The notes under the pieces: generated by a model
Told to the model about the DNA's origin: nothing
What the model saw: the letters and a program-made list of their open reading frames with translations, nothing else
Database searches by the model: none
Shown: one piece after another, positions 9,136 through 20,729 of the stretch
Layout: each line of letters opens with the position of its first letter
Numbering within the stretch: position 1 is the stretch's first letter
Position numbers and translations under genes: made by a program
NCBI GenBank assembly: GCA_030068145.1
Contig: JAPJBO010001143.1
Span: 1 to 64,000, forward strand
DNA from: Diplonema papillatum
Lineage: Eukaryota; Euglenozoa; Diplonemea; Diplonemida; Diplonemidae
DNA: 64,000 nt
Direction of reading: 5' to 3'

Positions 9136-11150
9136 GCTTCTCTAAAAATACTCGACGTAGCTGCTGCTTTGACTCCGAATGGAAGGGAGGAAATATGGAG
9201 GTAGAGGGGAAAATACAATGCAAACACAATCTGGTTTGTTTTTCGCTTACACCTCCGTGTGTTGTTTTCTCACTCAGGACTTCGACCTGTTGTGTTTGTG
9301 TGATTTGTCGTGTTGGGGTAGCCCTGCATGACCTCACGTCCGTTCAACACGTGGACTTGGGATCCCTTCGGTTCTTTGTCTGGCAGCTATTGTCGAGCAT
9401 TTCCTTCCAAGCTGGCGCTTATGTAAAAAAATAATCGGTTCACCAGTTCAACCCGTCAGGCTATGACTGGCAAGTTGACCGAGGATGCAGAGCCGAACTC
9501 CTCTGAAGAACTTGCGTGTTTGACTGAGCCCTCTGTTGTGAGCGATCTGTCTCAGCACAGAACCTTCATTCTGCGTCTGCGTGCAGAGCAACGCTCGATA
9601 CACCCGCAGGCCCGAGTTTCTGGAGCTGAGGTGAGCGCAAGCGGTTCGCAAACGATGAACGAAGGTGGAGCACGAATCGGCACGAATACCACACGCTCTC
9701 ACCAGCAGCTGCAGGACTGTAAAGTCTCGCTGCTGAAGGCAAGGTGCTGGCCAGAGAGGGCTGAAAGCAAGTTCCACCGTGGGGCAAGCTGGCGGCTGGT
9801 CGCCGGAGGCGACTGGGAACGTCTACCCTCACACATTCCCACCAGATAGGTTGAGGAAGTAATAACCCCATCTAGATGGTTCCAATGGGTCGTTAGCCGT
9901 TTCCAGTTATTTTTTTGACGCACAACTGTCACGCCCATACCGCAACGGACCTCTACCAGAGTTTGCGGGTGGCACGCACGTGGTGCTGCCAGAAAGTCGT
10001 GAGGGTTTCATTGCGCACGTGCACGCTTGACCAGAGAGTCGAGCATCATCGGGCGCCTGAGTGTTCACCCGAAAAGAAGAAGAAGCCCAAGCAGGATCAA
10101 CTGTGCAGACCTTGGCGATGCCAGAGGGAGGGCAAGCTGACCCATCTCGACACACTGAACAAGACAGGCTTTGTGCTGTCTTCCCAGCGTCCGATACCCC
10201 CGGACGACAGTACGTTCAGAACCGTGATGTTACACGTTTTCAACCGGCAGGGCAGTTGAAAACAAGAATTCGTTTACTCCGGGGCACGGGAGAAGCGGAC
10301 AACCGCAGCATGCAAAAGCTTGCCACCGCTTCAATGAACCGTCTGCAGCCCCACTGTTCTTCCATTTGCTCTGAGACTTGGATGGCTTAATCCTTGAAAC
10401 GAGCACTCGACTACTGGCAGGATCAACCAGGTTTCTTGTCACTCAACCCAGACAGGATCGAGGAAATCGGACGAATCAGAACGCAAAGACTGCGTCACGA
10501 TAAGCTGCATCGCCGGCGTCGCGTAGGCAGGCCTTCCGTTCCGCATGCGTGGGGTTTTCAGCAGCATTTGACCCAGAACCGGGTTAGTTCGGCTCTTGTC
10601 CGGGTTGGTCCGAGTTGGTCCGGGTATGGTCCGGGTTTGATCCAGGGTCATCCAAACACCAAAAATAGCCACAAAAGACGCTGCGACAACTAAGGCGAAT
10701 CGGTTCTTGGAGAAGGTTGAGAACAGGGCCAAGTCTAGAATTGCTACAAGCGGGTCCCAAATCTGGATGTCGAGAAACCTTTGGAGCACTCCTGGGCACA
10801 AATGACCACCTCCCGAGTCATTCCGGTCACAGTCTGACCCTTCTGCCGGAACGTACGGAATTCAACACGTGAATAAATTGTGATTTTCCGTACGTGCGGA
10901 ATTCCGTACGTGTTCCCGCACGTGTTTTCCGCATATGTGATGCGGATGTGAGCCCAAATAAGGCAAGTTGTGGCAGGCTTTCCCTTCTCTTCGCACGTGA
11001 TGTATCACGCTTTCGCCCCTACAGAACGTCTTGATCGCCGCGTTCAGGCGCGCTCTTCGGCGAATCAGAGATCGGCCTCGGCCTAACGGGGCTTCAACAA
11101 CGAAGAAGAGTCGCTGCATTTCTTGGCATCCTTCAGCTGGCGTGCTGAAG
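9136..11150. other. No gene seen; short repeats
   Basis: Short open frames in 9450-9880 and 9915-10390 match nothing I know. Positions 10425-10485 (CAGGTTTCTTGTCACTCAA) recur near 49555-49615. Positions 10570-10650 contain a degenerate GTCCGGGTTGGT repeat, and 10860-10935 a cluster of CACGTG/GTACGTG palindromes. Tandem copy 3 of the gene at 12011-13459 begins at the right edge. Confidence 0.4.
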
Positions 11151-11159
11151 GGCACCAGC

Positions 11160-11890
11160 TCAATCGGCCTAGGGGTCAGGCACACCGCGTCTCGAACTCC
11201 TCCAACTCGTGGATAGTCTCCCTGGGAGACAGGTCCCACGACGGCGAGAAAGTGTCCGGCTGCTTGCTGTTCTTCCACTTCCTCGCGAGCCCCGGCGGCG
11301 ATCCGTTCCGAGTTCTGCCCGATCAGTTTCCCCGGCCGAGGTGGCGGCAGGCTGCGGCTCGAAAGCAGCTGCCCGTCGCTGTCTCGCCGCGTCGCGTTGC
11401 GCGGCGGTGCCGGGGACAAGACAGAAGACGTGTCGCCTTGCCCCCGGGCACTCCGCTTCCCCGGCAACGCGAACGCGGGTTCACCGGGTGGCAGGGCGGC
11501 GGTGCTTGCGTCCGCCGAGGCGCCGAAGGCGAACTCCATTGTGTCACGCATCGCGCGGGAGTCGAGAGCGTCGAGCGCCCACTCGGGCCCGTCGGCCGCC
11601 GGCTCGCAGCGGAACCCCCGGCCGGCGATGGCTTGTTCCAGGGAGTGCTGCCGGAGGAAGTCCTCGAAGCGCTTCATCGCGAACGGCTCGTTCCGCAGCA
11701 CCGCCCGCTCGAAACTTGTCCCGCATCCCGGCCCGCAGCCCCGCGAGCAGCTGCTGCCGGAGGACCAGGTGCCGCACGTGTGAGCGCCGCCCGGTGCGCA
11801 CTCTCCGCCGACGCGAACGCCGCGTCCGCCTCCATCTGCCCCGCCCGGCCCGCGTCCGAGAACAGCCCAGACCGGCTGCACGGCCAAAAA
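11160..11890 (-). pseudogene. Tandem copy 3 (C-terminal part) of the hypothetical gene
   Basis: Near-identical to 12015-12735 of the intact ORF, from SRSGLFSDAGRAGQM to RETIHELEEFETRC. A ~25-base deletion removes the segment before the WRRSHVRHL region, and single-base insertions (an extra A in CTCGAAACTTG, an extra C in GAGCCCCGG) break the frame. Similarity to the main copy ends just after GTGTGCCTGACCCC. Confidence 0.8.
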
Positions 11891-12010
11891 ACGCGGTTGT
11901 CAAACGCCGCTTTCAGCTGTCGCCCTGGAGTACGCCAGTTGAAGAAGTGGCTGCCAAGAAACTTCCGAGAGATCGGCTGCAGTTCCTCGATGTTGAAGTC
12001 CCGTTGGGGG

Positions 12011-13459
12011 TCAGGCACACCGCGTCTCGAACTCCTCCAACTCGTGGATAGTCTCCCTGGGAGACAGGTCCCATGACGGCGAGAAAGTGTCCGGCTGCTT
12101 GCTGTTCTTCCACTTCCTCGCGAGCCCGGCGGCGATCCGTTCCGAGTTCTGCCCGATCAGTTTCCCCGGCCGAGGCGGCGGCAGGCTGCGGCTCGAAAGC
12201 AGCTGCCCGTCGCTGTCTCGCCGCGTCGCGTTGCGCGGCGGTGCCGGGGACAAGACAGAAGACGTGTCGCCTTGCCCCCGGGCACTCCGCTTCCCCGGCA
12301 ACGCGAACGCGGGTTCACCGGGTGGCAGGGCGGCGGTGCTTGCGTCCGCCGAGGCGCCGAAGGCGAACTCCATTGTGTCACGCATCGCGCGGGAGTCGAG
12401 AGCGTCGAGCGCCCACTCGGGCCCGTCGGCCGCCGGCTGGCAGCGGAACCCCCGGCCGGCGATGGCTTGTTCCAGGGAGTGCTGCCGGAGGAAGTCCTCG
12501 AAGCGCTTCATCGCGAACGGCTCGTTCCGCAGCACCGCCCGCTCGAACTTGTCCCGCATCCCGGCCCGCAGCCCCGCGAGCAGCCGCTGCCGGAGGACCA
12601 GGTGCCGCACGTGCGAGCGCCGCCACGCCTCGCGGTCGACCGCCGCCCGGTGCGCACTCTCCGCCGACGCGAACGCCGCGTCCGCCTCCATCTGCCCCGC
12701 CCGGCCCGCGTCCGAGAACAGCCCAGACCGGCTGTACGGCAAGAAACGCGGTTTCGCCGGCTCTCCGGGCCGCCGCGCACCGCCGCCGCCGCCCCGATCC
12801 TCGCCGGATTGCCCGCAAAACGTGGACCCCCTCGTCCCGCGGGGGGGCGGGGCCGGCCCGGGGGGGGCGAAGGTGGGGCTTGAGCTCGCAGCGGTGCGCT
12901 GCCAGGGGTCTCCGCCCTTGTACCGGGTCCACACGTCGCCTTCGTCGATGACGAGGCCGGCGTCGCCGCTCGGGCCCACTTTTTCGGGGCGCACGGTGCA
13001 GATGTCCGTCCGGAGAGACCTCCTCCTCGCAGCAGCTGTCCCCTGCGGGGAATCCCAGAACTCCGCGGTCGACGCGTGGTGCCGGGGTGCCTGCGCACGG
13101 GGTTCGCCCGCGGAGATGCTGCGGCGGGACCAAGCCGGTGCCGCCGGGGGGAGAGCCGGCTGCGGGCGGCGGGCCGTGTAGTCGTACTTCTCGGAGGGTT
13201 GCGGGGGGTACTGCGCCGGGATACCGAGGGCCGGCTGCCCGTGGCACTCGTCGGCCGAGAGGCTGACGGGGCCCGCCCCCGCTTGGCGGCGGGGGCCGCC
13301 GGCCTGCTGCTGGGCCGCCCACGCGTCGCCCAGCCGCCCCAGCGCCTCGCCCGCCGCCCGCTGCCGGTCGCGCAGCTGCTGCTTCCTCGCAGCGGCGGAC
13401 ACGTCGGCGGGACCTTTCGCGCGTCTGCGCGTGAATACCTCGCCGGGGGGCGCCTTCAT
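12011..13459 (-). CDS. Hypothetical protein, 482 residues, partly duplicated in tandem
   Basis: One long open frame starting MKAPPGEVFTRRRAKGPADV. The N-terminus is basic and Ala/Arg/Gln-rich, with a likely helical stretch ARKQQLRDRQRAAGEALGRL. A disordered middle contains EGDVWTRYKGGDPWQR. A helical part follows (WRRSHVRHLVLRQRLLAGLR, MKRFEDFLRQHSLEQAIAG), then a Ser/Pro/Arg-rich tail ending IHELEEFETRCA. No signal peptide or membrane segment is seen. The family is not recognised. The stop may lie in an intron: just beyond it another frame reads DFNIEELQPISRKFLGSHFF, which looks coding and could be a further exon (12000-11890). The 5' flank (CACAAATCGTAGGCA) is duplicated with copy 1, so that duplication included upstream sequence. 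Confidence 0.65.
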   Translation of the reverse strand: MKAPPGEVFTRRRAKGPADVSAAARKQQLRDRQRAAGEALGRLGDAWAAQQQAGGPRRQAGAGPVSLSADECHGQPALGIPAQYPPQPSEKYDYTARRPQPALPPAAPAWSRRSISAGEPRAQAPRHHASTAEFWDSPQGTAAARRRSLRTDICTVRPEKVGPSGDAGLVIDEGDVWTRYKGGDPWQRTAASSSPTFAPPGPAPPPRGTRGSTFCGQSGEDRGGGGGARRPGEPAKPRFLPYSRSGLFSDAGRAGQMEADAAFASAESAHRAAVDREAWRRSHVRHLVLRQRLLAGLRAGMRDKFERAVLRNEPFAMKRFEDFLRQHSLEQAIAGRGFRCQPAADGPEWALDALDSRAMRDTMEFAFGASADASTAALPPGEPAFALPGKRSARGQGDTSSVLSPAPPRNATRRDSDGQLLSSRSLPPPRPGKLIGQNSERIAAGLARKWKNSKQPDTFSPSWDLSPRETIHELEEFETRCA

Positions 13460-13904
13460 TTTGGCACCTGTTTCCCCCTGCCTACGATTTGTGTGAAATA
13501 GGTTGGCAACTGCACCAGTCGCCCACTTGAAAGCAGCTGGTCAATTTTGATGGCAGAGGAACAAGTTTGGTGGGGTCTGTACGCTTATACAAAACCTTCA
13601 GTACTCCCGAGCAATTGAGACGGCAAAAAACGCTTGCAATTGAGCCGATAAACCGTAATCGACCGAAGAATACAGCACTGGGCAATTCGATGCAGCTCTA
13701 GGGACTAGGGATGGACCTGATAGACCGTGGTGGACCGTGATTCACTGTGATAAACAGCGGCAGGCACTTTGACGCAGCTTCAAGAGATAGGGACGGACCG
13801 GCACAGTAATTGAGACAATTTGGGGGTTAATGGCGGGAGTGTTCCAAGTACACGCGTTTAGGTTAAAGGCAATGCAACGGAAGCACTGGGACTGGGTGTT
13901 CAGA

Positions 13905-14290
13905 AGGCCGGTGCCGCCGGGTGGGGGGGGGCCGGGGGGAGAGCCGGCTGCGGGCGGCGGGCCGTGTAGTCGTACTTCTCGGAGGGTGCGGGGGGGACTG
14001 CGCCGGGATGCCGAGGGCCGGCTGCCCGTGGCACTCGTCGGCCGAGAGGCTGGCGGGGCCCGCCCCCGCTTGGCGGCGGGGGCCGCCGGCCTGCTGCTGG
14101 GCCGCCCACGCGTCGCCCAGCCGCGCCAGCCGCCCGCCGACCGCTGCCGGTCGCGCAGCTGCTGCTTCCTCGCAGCAGCGGACACGTCGGCGGGACCCTT
14201 CGCGCGTCTGCGCGTGAATACCTCGCCGGGGGGTGCCTTCATTTCGGCACCCGCCCGTTCCCCCGTGCCTACGATTTGTGTGAAATAGGA
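13905..14290 (-). pseudogene. Tandem copy 1 (N-terminal part) of the hypothetical gene
   Basis: ATG at 14242. Repeats the first ~100 codons and the 5' flank of the ORF at 13459, through the equivalent of YDYTARRPQPALPP, then stops at a G-rich tract near 13915-13930. Small indels shift the frame after the first ~40 codons. Between this copy and the main gene (13500-13900) I see only unassigned sequence. Confidence 0.75.
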
Positions 14291-14329
14291 TGGGAACTGC
14301 ACCAGTCACACACTCGAAAGCAGCTGGTC

Positions 14330-14425
14330 TATTTTGCCCGCCGCCCGCTGCCGGTCGCGCAGCTGCTGCTTCCACGCAGCAGGCGGACACGTCGGCGGGA
14401 CCCTTCGCGCGTCTGGTCCGCCTTG
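14330..14425 (-). repeat. Third small fragment of the hypothetical gene's 5' end
   Basis: The segment GCCGCCCGCTGCCGGTCGCG through GGCGGGACCCTTCGCGCGTCTG matches the region encoding ARKQQLRDRQRAAG in the main copy. It is joined directly to a piece of family B (14415-14460). Confidence 0.65.
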
Positions 14426-15582
14426 TGTGTGGCTTCAAGGACCGAAATCCGGTGCAACGGGGAAGTAAGGGAGTCCCGGAGATCACATACTACAAGAGTC
14501 GCCAATCACCACAAACTCGGGCTCTGTTTAACGTGCAAACCTACTACCATTGCTTGTAGGTAGAGCGATCTCATATCGTTCCTGTGCACTTTGCCAGAAT
14601 CTTTCTGCTCAGACCGCTCCTCCCCAAACTGACAATGCGCCGACGGAAGCACTGGGACTGGGCTGCAATCCTTGACGGGGTTAACACACACTTTGGAAGC
14701 CGGCCGGTGGATAAATCTGGCTCCCCGGAGGAGGTCAAACCCTTCCTCTGTAAGCGCTAGCCTTCTCCCAGCGGTGACGTCGCCTTGCCAACAAGTATTG
14801 CGGCACTTGCATTTGCCAGCGACCGAGCTTTTATGATGCTTCTCAAGCCGTCCGCATGATACAAGGGATACCAGTGGCGCTGGAGCTTGTTATGATGAAC
14901 ATCGGCTTGTCATCTCTTAGCGTTATTCGTGGATTAGAAGGTCGGTCTTTTGATGTGTCCAGTTGCCTGTAGAGGCTTGGGTAAGGAGGTTGAGAAAAGT
15001 GGAGGGTGCTGCTCGTTTCGGTTCATGTGTCACTCCGTTGTGAAACATTGTGAAGTCCCCTAACGCATTTAGGCCCGCAAACCCGACTAAACTTTAGGGG
15101 GTGTTTGGGATTGGGTAGGGTGTGGTCGTTCTGCTACGGCGTGAGAAGCCAGGGAGCTTCGACGCTATTCTTCGACTCGTGTTGGAACTCTTGCAGGAGT
15201 TTCGACGCCAATCTTCGACTCTTGTTGGAACTCTTGCGCTGTCCTGATTTTGTGACCTTCAATATCCAAAGTTCCCTGCCAGAATTCCTGAGCATTGCTT
15301 AAAGGCTGCCACGGCCTGTTTGTACTGGGAACGAAGCCTTGCAGAATTTGGGCACAGGGCATTGAGCCTCCTCTGTCGGGAGCAAAGCTGGCTGCCTTTT
15401 CTTCGACGAGCGTGTGGCTGGCGACGCGGGGAGCAAAACAAACGGCTTTTGCGGGCTCTTTTTTTTTCCGTGACGTGGTGGATTGATGATTCAAAGAGGA
15501 CGACGGGCAAGAGAATGTGTCGTGTCTCGCGCGAGTTGGGGGGAGTGGGCGGGAGTGGGGGGTTGGGGGGGCAATTGCCGGG

Positions 15583-15835
15583 AGATTGCAAGAACGTGCT
15601 TGGAATGGGTATGTGCTCAACACCGCACGGGTCCCGTCTGCGCCGTGTTTCGGTCCTTTAAGCCACGGACACATGAGGCGGACCATCCTCAGCGCGGAAC
15701 CTGAGTGTCTGCAGACAGGGCAGCGGTGTGAGTCTGGTTTGTCCGGCGGCTGTTCGTAGCTCGTCACAGCCAGGCCGGACCACCCGTGCTACTAGAGCAC
15801 AGGCGAATCCGTCACGGGGAGAAGGCCCCTACAAC
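15583..15835 (+). repeat. Dispersed repeat family B
   Basis: A ~255-bp unit marked by TTGCAAGAACGTGCTTGGAA, GCGCCGTGTTTCGGTCC, GTGTCTGCAGACAGG and GCTACTAGAGCACAGGCG. Two tandem copies lie at 61332-61855, with partial copies at 14415-14460, 47630-47770, 59325-59540 and 61205-61330. Confidence 0.8.
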
Positions 15836-16454
15836 CGTGTCTGAGCAATCAGTTAAAAAACTCAGGGCACTCGCCCTGATTGTGACTGCGACTCGCTAGG
15901 CAGCACTGGTGGGGGGGGTGTTATGGGATACTGCCGGTGGCAATATGCAGAGCGGGCAAGAACGTTGACGTATGGCTAAAGATAAAAGGGGTATCACCTG
16001 AGGGGGTAATCCCAGGGCCGCCCACACGATAAGCCGCTAAGCATTGAGTTCTTTTAAGTACATGAACCACATGGATTAGCATGCACCGTTAAGCAGCGGC
16101 TGCCGGCTTATCCCGTGACACCTTTTATACGTAGTTGGTTATCACGAATAGACTACGTTATAGAAAGAGGAGCGTTGGCATTCTTATAGGTTCGTTCCCT
16201 CGTAGCTCGCCGGGAACGGGCACTACAGTGAACGAAGGAGCAGTCTGCGGAGCGGACTCGGATTGTCTCGGGTATTGCGAAAAAGCTCGTGTGCAGGGAT
16301 TGGAAGTAATCATCGGCGCAGAACCTGTGCTGTCTACAGACGCGGACAGCTGTGTGAGTCGGTGAGTTGGCCGGGCGGCTTCTCGTATACTATAGCTCGT
16401 CGCACACCAGGACCGTTCACAACGAGACAGCACAGGCAAACCCGTCTTGGAGAT

Positions 16455-16632
16455 AAAGACAGGTGCTTCGTTTTGTTTGTGTTGCGTGCCGGTTGATCGT
16501 TTTTCCACTTATCCACCCTGCGTCATTCTCAGGTCGGGAGTTCTGATCAACCACCATAACACGCTGCCGACGTCTGTTTTGGCCTGCACAATACATTGAA
16601 GGGCAACCCGCAGGATTGTTAGACTAGAAAAA
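16455..16632 (+). repeat. Short hairpin element of the A-repeat type
   Basis: Shares TTTGTTTGTG, GCGTGCCGGTTGATCG, CTGATCAACCACC, AACACGCTGCC and a tail CAATACATTGAAGGGCAACC. GGTTGATC and GATCAACC can pair. Related units lie at 27070-27235, 28933-29100, 45105-45230, 60090-60190 and 60735-60835. The A1/A2 repeats of the retroelement share the flanking motifs but have a different stem. Confidence 0.65.
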
Positions 16633-17119
16633 GCCCCATACAACCGTGGCTGAGCAATCAGTCAACGAACGCGCGAAGGGAGGGAGGGGGATGCTTTGTT
16701 GCGATTGATCGATACGCGCCAGGCGAACAGCGGTCCTGTTGCCGAGAATTGTCCTCTTTTAGCCGGTCCATCCCTATCCCCTGAAACTGCATCGAATTGC
16801 CTGCCGCTGTTCTCGGACGCGTGTGTGGTGTCACCTGCTGCGTGTCCTCTTCGTGGTGTGGAAGTGCTGTGTGGCCGCTCCTGGTTGGTGGAGTGATTTG
16901 TCAGGTTGATTCCGTTAGCGAACGAGATCTCGACCCTTAAATAGGTGGGCGTGTCGTTGTAGGGGGTGTCTTTTGGCATCGGCGGCTTGCTGCATACCCG
17001 AGACGCGCACTACTTCTTAAGGGGACTGCGCGCGACTTATATGACTGTGTGCGTGTCATCTGGAAGATCGCCGAGACCCGCCCGCCAGGAAAAGTCCTCG
17101 CCGGTGCGCGCGGCTAGAC

Positions 17120-17311
17120 GCCCTCCCAGCCCATTTGGGTCAGCCACTCTTTGCGCACGGCCGTCACGCCCTTCATGACGGTTCGCTCGATTTTTTTGCC
17201 GCCCGTCTGCTTCGTCTTCTGGAGCGCCGTGTACACGACCCACTCAGGAGCCGGCATCTGCATCGCAACCGACGAGTTGATGCTGATGTGCAGCACGTCG
17301 TTCGTTAGGAT
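17120..17311 (-). CDS. DHX37: DHX37-like helicase, exon 5 (start of the OB-fold region)
   Basis: Reads LTNDVLHISINSSVAMQMPA, then PEWVVYTALQKTKQ and MKGVTAVRKEWLTQMGW. It fits the DHX37/Dhr1 stretch '…VFIHPSSVLF…PEFVVYQEIVETTK…MYMKGVSAVEVQWI'. The acceptor CACAAACAG gives phase 0, matching the phase-0 donor of exon 4 at 27299, so intron 4 would be about 10 kb and hold a whole retroelement. The frame ends at a stop at 17114 unless spliced at the weak donor GC/GTCTAG. The remaining C-terminal residues were not found to the left, so the gene is truncated, or further exons are too short or diverged to see. Confidence 0.65.
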
Positions 17312-17389
17312 CTGTTTGTGAAAGTAGTTAATGCCACGATCGTTCGCCGGATGGGGGTTGCCCAGCTCGGATCTTGCTAACCCAGACAA

Positions 17390-18690
17390 GCAGAATTACT
17401 CGAATGGCTGGCCACGATGCATGCCGGTTTGAGTATTGGTAGGGTTGTCAACACGCACTTGGTTGGCACCCGGAGTATGGTCGCTGATGTGGACACCAGG
17501 ATAGGCTGAACGCTCTCGTATGTACTCCTATGCGCAAGGAGAAAAAGAGGGGGGTCGGTTTCTGCTCCGCAATCCCCGGTCGCGCGAGAACTGCCTGTGT
17601 CGCAGCAGATGCCAATATATGCTAAGACCTTCAGAGGCTTCCTAGTTTGGTCACTGACTAGTTCTTCATCGAACGAAGCCATCAAACTGAGCACACACAC
17701 CTCTGACGTAGGAGTATGTACGACCCCGGCGGTCCCTATTGATCCCGCGCAATGAGGCCTTAGACGAAACTCAAAACAGACCCGCTAAGAACTTCGTTTT
17801 GATTATTCCTTCTCGGGTTTAGAGACCAACAAAAAGAGTCGAGAGAATCGATCCCTTGTTATTCCATGCTTTATCATTCACGGCGAACGCCTGCCCAAAC
17901 ACGCTGGTTTGTTCACAGTAACATCGGTGGTCGACTAGCATGTGTATGGTGTACGCGTAAGTGGTCACTGGCTAGTTCTTCATCGAACGAAGCCGTCAAA
18001 CTGAGCCACACAGCATGCTGCGCCTGTTTGCGTTGCTGCCGTCGTAGCGCGGACGTCATCCGTGGAGGCAGACTGAAGCCCAGAAACTTCCTGTTACCTT
18101 CGCTGTCTCCTTGCACTCAGTGCATGAGAAGCCACGGTGCAAGGACCGGGGGGGATGGATAGGACGTGGGAAGCCTCCTCTAAGTCTAAGGGTTGGATTG
18201 TTCACTTACTAACAGGGAATGTGAGCTGTTTAAACCATCGGCCGGGGAGGGAGGGTCTCGCCCGAGATCAAGGTCGAGAGACAAGCTTTGAGATTTCGTC
18301 GCGAGGTGACCCCTCGCCCCGGTACCGGTCCAAGTCCTCATTGCTACTTCCACAGGTGTTCCCTTTGGGAAGGTTCCGACGGTCCGTTAGCCAACAGTGA
18401 CATCGGAAGGGGTAAGAACAAGAAAGGGGGTCAGTGAGGGTGGATAAGCTCGTGGGTGGTTGTTCGGAAACAAGTACAACCTTAAACTACGCCTAGCACA
18501 GGGCCAGGAATAATAACAGTTATTTGACACACGTCTGGTTGCCTAAAAACACTACCACTACTTGATCCTGCTACTGTTCGGCTACCCGGAACTTTTTTTA
18601 GTGTTATTTGTTTTTTTTAGTATTCGACAAATCGAAGAATAACACAGGTGTTATTATTCGACCCCCCCCCCCCTTTACTCACACGACGCA
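17390..18690. other. Intron 4 of the helicase, left part; no gene
   Basis: Holds a ~45-bp duplicated segment (CTAGTTCTTCATCGAACGAA at about 17655 and 17970). Nothing else is recognised. Confidence 0.4.
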
Positions 18691-18699
18691 CTTGTCATG

Positions 18700-18965
18700 C
18701 ACAATCACTTGTTATATAACAAGTGACCTAACAAGTGAAAATGTATAACAAGTGCCACTTGTTATATAACAAGTGATCACTTGTTATATAACAAGTGATT
18801 GCTTGTTATATAACAAGTGATTGCTTGTTATATAACAAGTGATTGCTTGTTATAACAAGTGTTTGGTTGCAATTTCATAAGGAACCTGGGGTTTGCACCT
18901 ACCTACGAGAGAAAATCAGTGATCTGCAAGACACAAGGCTCCACCTGGTCCAGACAAAAGTATCG
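18700..18965 (+). repeat. Palindromic array CTTGTTATATAACAAG plus flank, left copy
   Basis: Several copies of the palindrome CTTGTTATATAACAAG occur head to tail (18705-18860), followed by CAATTTCATAAGGAACCTGG and CACCTACCTACGAGAGAAA. The same two blocks occur in inverted orientation at 26140-26345, on the other side of the retroelement. Confidence 0.85.
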
Positions 18966-19879
18966 GGGAGTTCGGGGAAATTCGGGGAGTTTCGGGGTAT
19001 TTCCTTTGTGACGACCACTTTCCCTGCAGCCGGCCATGGCGGGGAGGGGGCTACGCTATTATGGCCCTACCTTGCGCAGAGCGGTCCCGTGTTCGGTTAT
19101 GCCCCGAAGACGAAGATAGAGGCTGAGAAGGAAGGACAGACTGGGAGGTACAGGTTGACACGTTTTGACACAGGTAGCTACAGGATCCGCTGCGGTAAGG
19201 AGAGCCGTTCCAGCAGAGGTCGTGCGGGTACAGAGACGATGCTCGTGCTCGAGTCGCAGTTGGGGACGAACAGGCACGCCTTCAATGATGAGGTCTGGGG
19301 GATGGACGTATTTTCCACGTATGGGGAGGAAAGGATCGGACGTGCTGGTGGGACGCCTTCGAAGGGCGTGCCCAGGCCACCACCAAGGACGAGAGAGTGC
19401 GCACGAGACATCACAGTTTGAATACCAAGCACTTGCCCCCCAGCGTTGTACTTCTGGACACCGAAGGGGAAGCTCGTCTTTACCCTTGGATCTGCTTGAA
19501 CCAAGCACAGCGATCGTCAGAGAGGCCGGACACTGTCCAGTGAAAACGGCTCGAATTGCCTCGGCGAATTGCTCTTCCGGCTCTCCCCAAGAAGAAGACC
19601 CCTCCGCTTTCACGGACTGCTCCCAGTCGCAAACAGGGTTTCTGGATGGAACTCCCGCACTGCGTTGCTCAGTTCCGCCCGCTCTCGGCTACGCAGTTTT
19701 TCAGCCCATCCCTCGAATTTGTGCGGTGGTGCTGGCCTGCTGCAGCTGCTCACGATGGCCACCATTCTTCGGCTTTTCTCTGTGCCGCTTTGCTGGCTGA
19801 CATCTGGACTCTTGCAGTACTCTGACTGCACGCAGTCAATTTTAGGTGCAGTTCTGGTGTAATCTTGCGGAATTTGGTT

Positions 19880-20050
19880 ATCCCCGGTACCGAAAACCTG
19901 TGCATGCTACCGTTACACTACCGCTACGCTACCGTTACGCACCCGGGACCAGCTTGATTGAGAAGGCATAGGATGGTTTTCAACACTATTCTGAGTCCAG
20001 TGTCCCAGTCTTGTGATCCGAGGGTGTGTTCTGGGGTCGTAACCACCCTG
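19880..20050 (-). repeat. Repeat with short CTACCGTTACA array (relative of 62480-62785)
   Basis: Holds a few copies of the 11-bp ACTACCGTTAC unit, then a segment (CATAGGATGGTTTTCAACAC, GAGTCCAGTGTCCCAGTC) found inverted next to the large 11-bp array at 62.5 kb. Confidence 0.7.
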
Positions 20051-20599
20051 GATGTCGTTCTCTGTGTGCTCCAACAAGTCGACAAGGGAAATATTCTTGC
20101 TAGAACATGGCAGCTTTCTTGGGTGCACCACCCTGAGTGTACGGACCTTGGACTTTTCTGGAGCATCTGGGTGGGATATTATGGTCCCCTGAGTGTTTTT
20201 CTGCCCGCCAGATGTTGTGTGCTGCCAGTAGGGGTAATTTTCTGGCAGTCTCGGGCTTCAGGAAGGCGTAGCGGTAACAGTCAATCTCGCTCCCCGAAAG
20301 CCCCGTGATTTTGTTAACGTTCGTTAACAGGCCGAAAACCCTCCTTTTTTGGCTGTGGTGCATCAAATACGCAGTTGTGCAGCTTTTTGGCCGTAAATTT
20401 GGTGTCATGCCACAGTGGAGGTGATGTGTAATACCTGGAGTACGGTCACCGCCTTCGGCGAAGATGTCAAAAAAGCACGAAATCACACTCGTTTGGCCGT
20501 GGTGGTACCCCGGCCCGGGGGTTTTCACACGACAAGAAACTTCGACCCACAGAAGAACCCCGAATGAGCGGTTCGGGTGTGCAAATGCCAAGCGTGCTT

Positions 20600-20715
20600 A
20601 GGGACAGCGGATTATTACCCGGGCGGGCCAACTGCCCACTACTTTCGCCAAAATTTTGGTGGGTGGGTCCCCCCCCCCCTCTGGTGGGAATATTTTTTCC
20701 CCAAAACTGCATGAA
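20600..20715 (+). repeat. Inverted-flank block, left copy
   Basis: GGATTATTACCCGGGCGGGC, CCAACTGCCC and a C-run after GGGTGGGTCC match the inverse of 26025-26130. On the right side this block adjoins the palindromic block directly. Here about 1.6 kb (18965-20600) separates them, suggesting an insertion. Confidence 0.7.
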
Positions 20716-20729
20716 GATTTTCCGACGGA

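Larger units (their letters stand above)
14426..17113. other. No intact gene; dispersed repeats and a possible USP fragment
   Basis: 14925-15130 matches 31925-32140 (GCTCGTTTCGG, GTCACTCCGTTGTGAAAC, GTGGTCGTTCTGCTAC). 15583-15835 is family B. 16455-16632 is a short hairpin element of the A-repeat type. At about 16900-16980 (minus) MPKDTPYNDT followed by FANGINLTNHS faintly resembles NDTPYNDARWTHFDNANVTHS-type sequence near the His box of the USP-like gene at 39.6 kb, so it may be a decayed relative. The expected last exons of the helicase were not found here. Confidence 0.4.
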
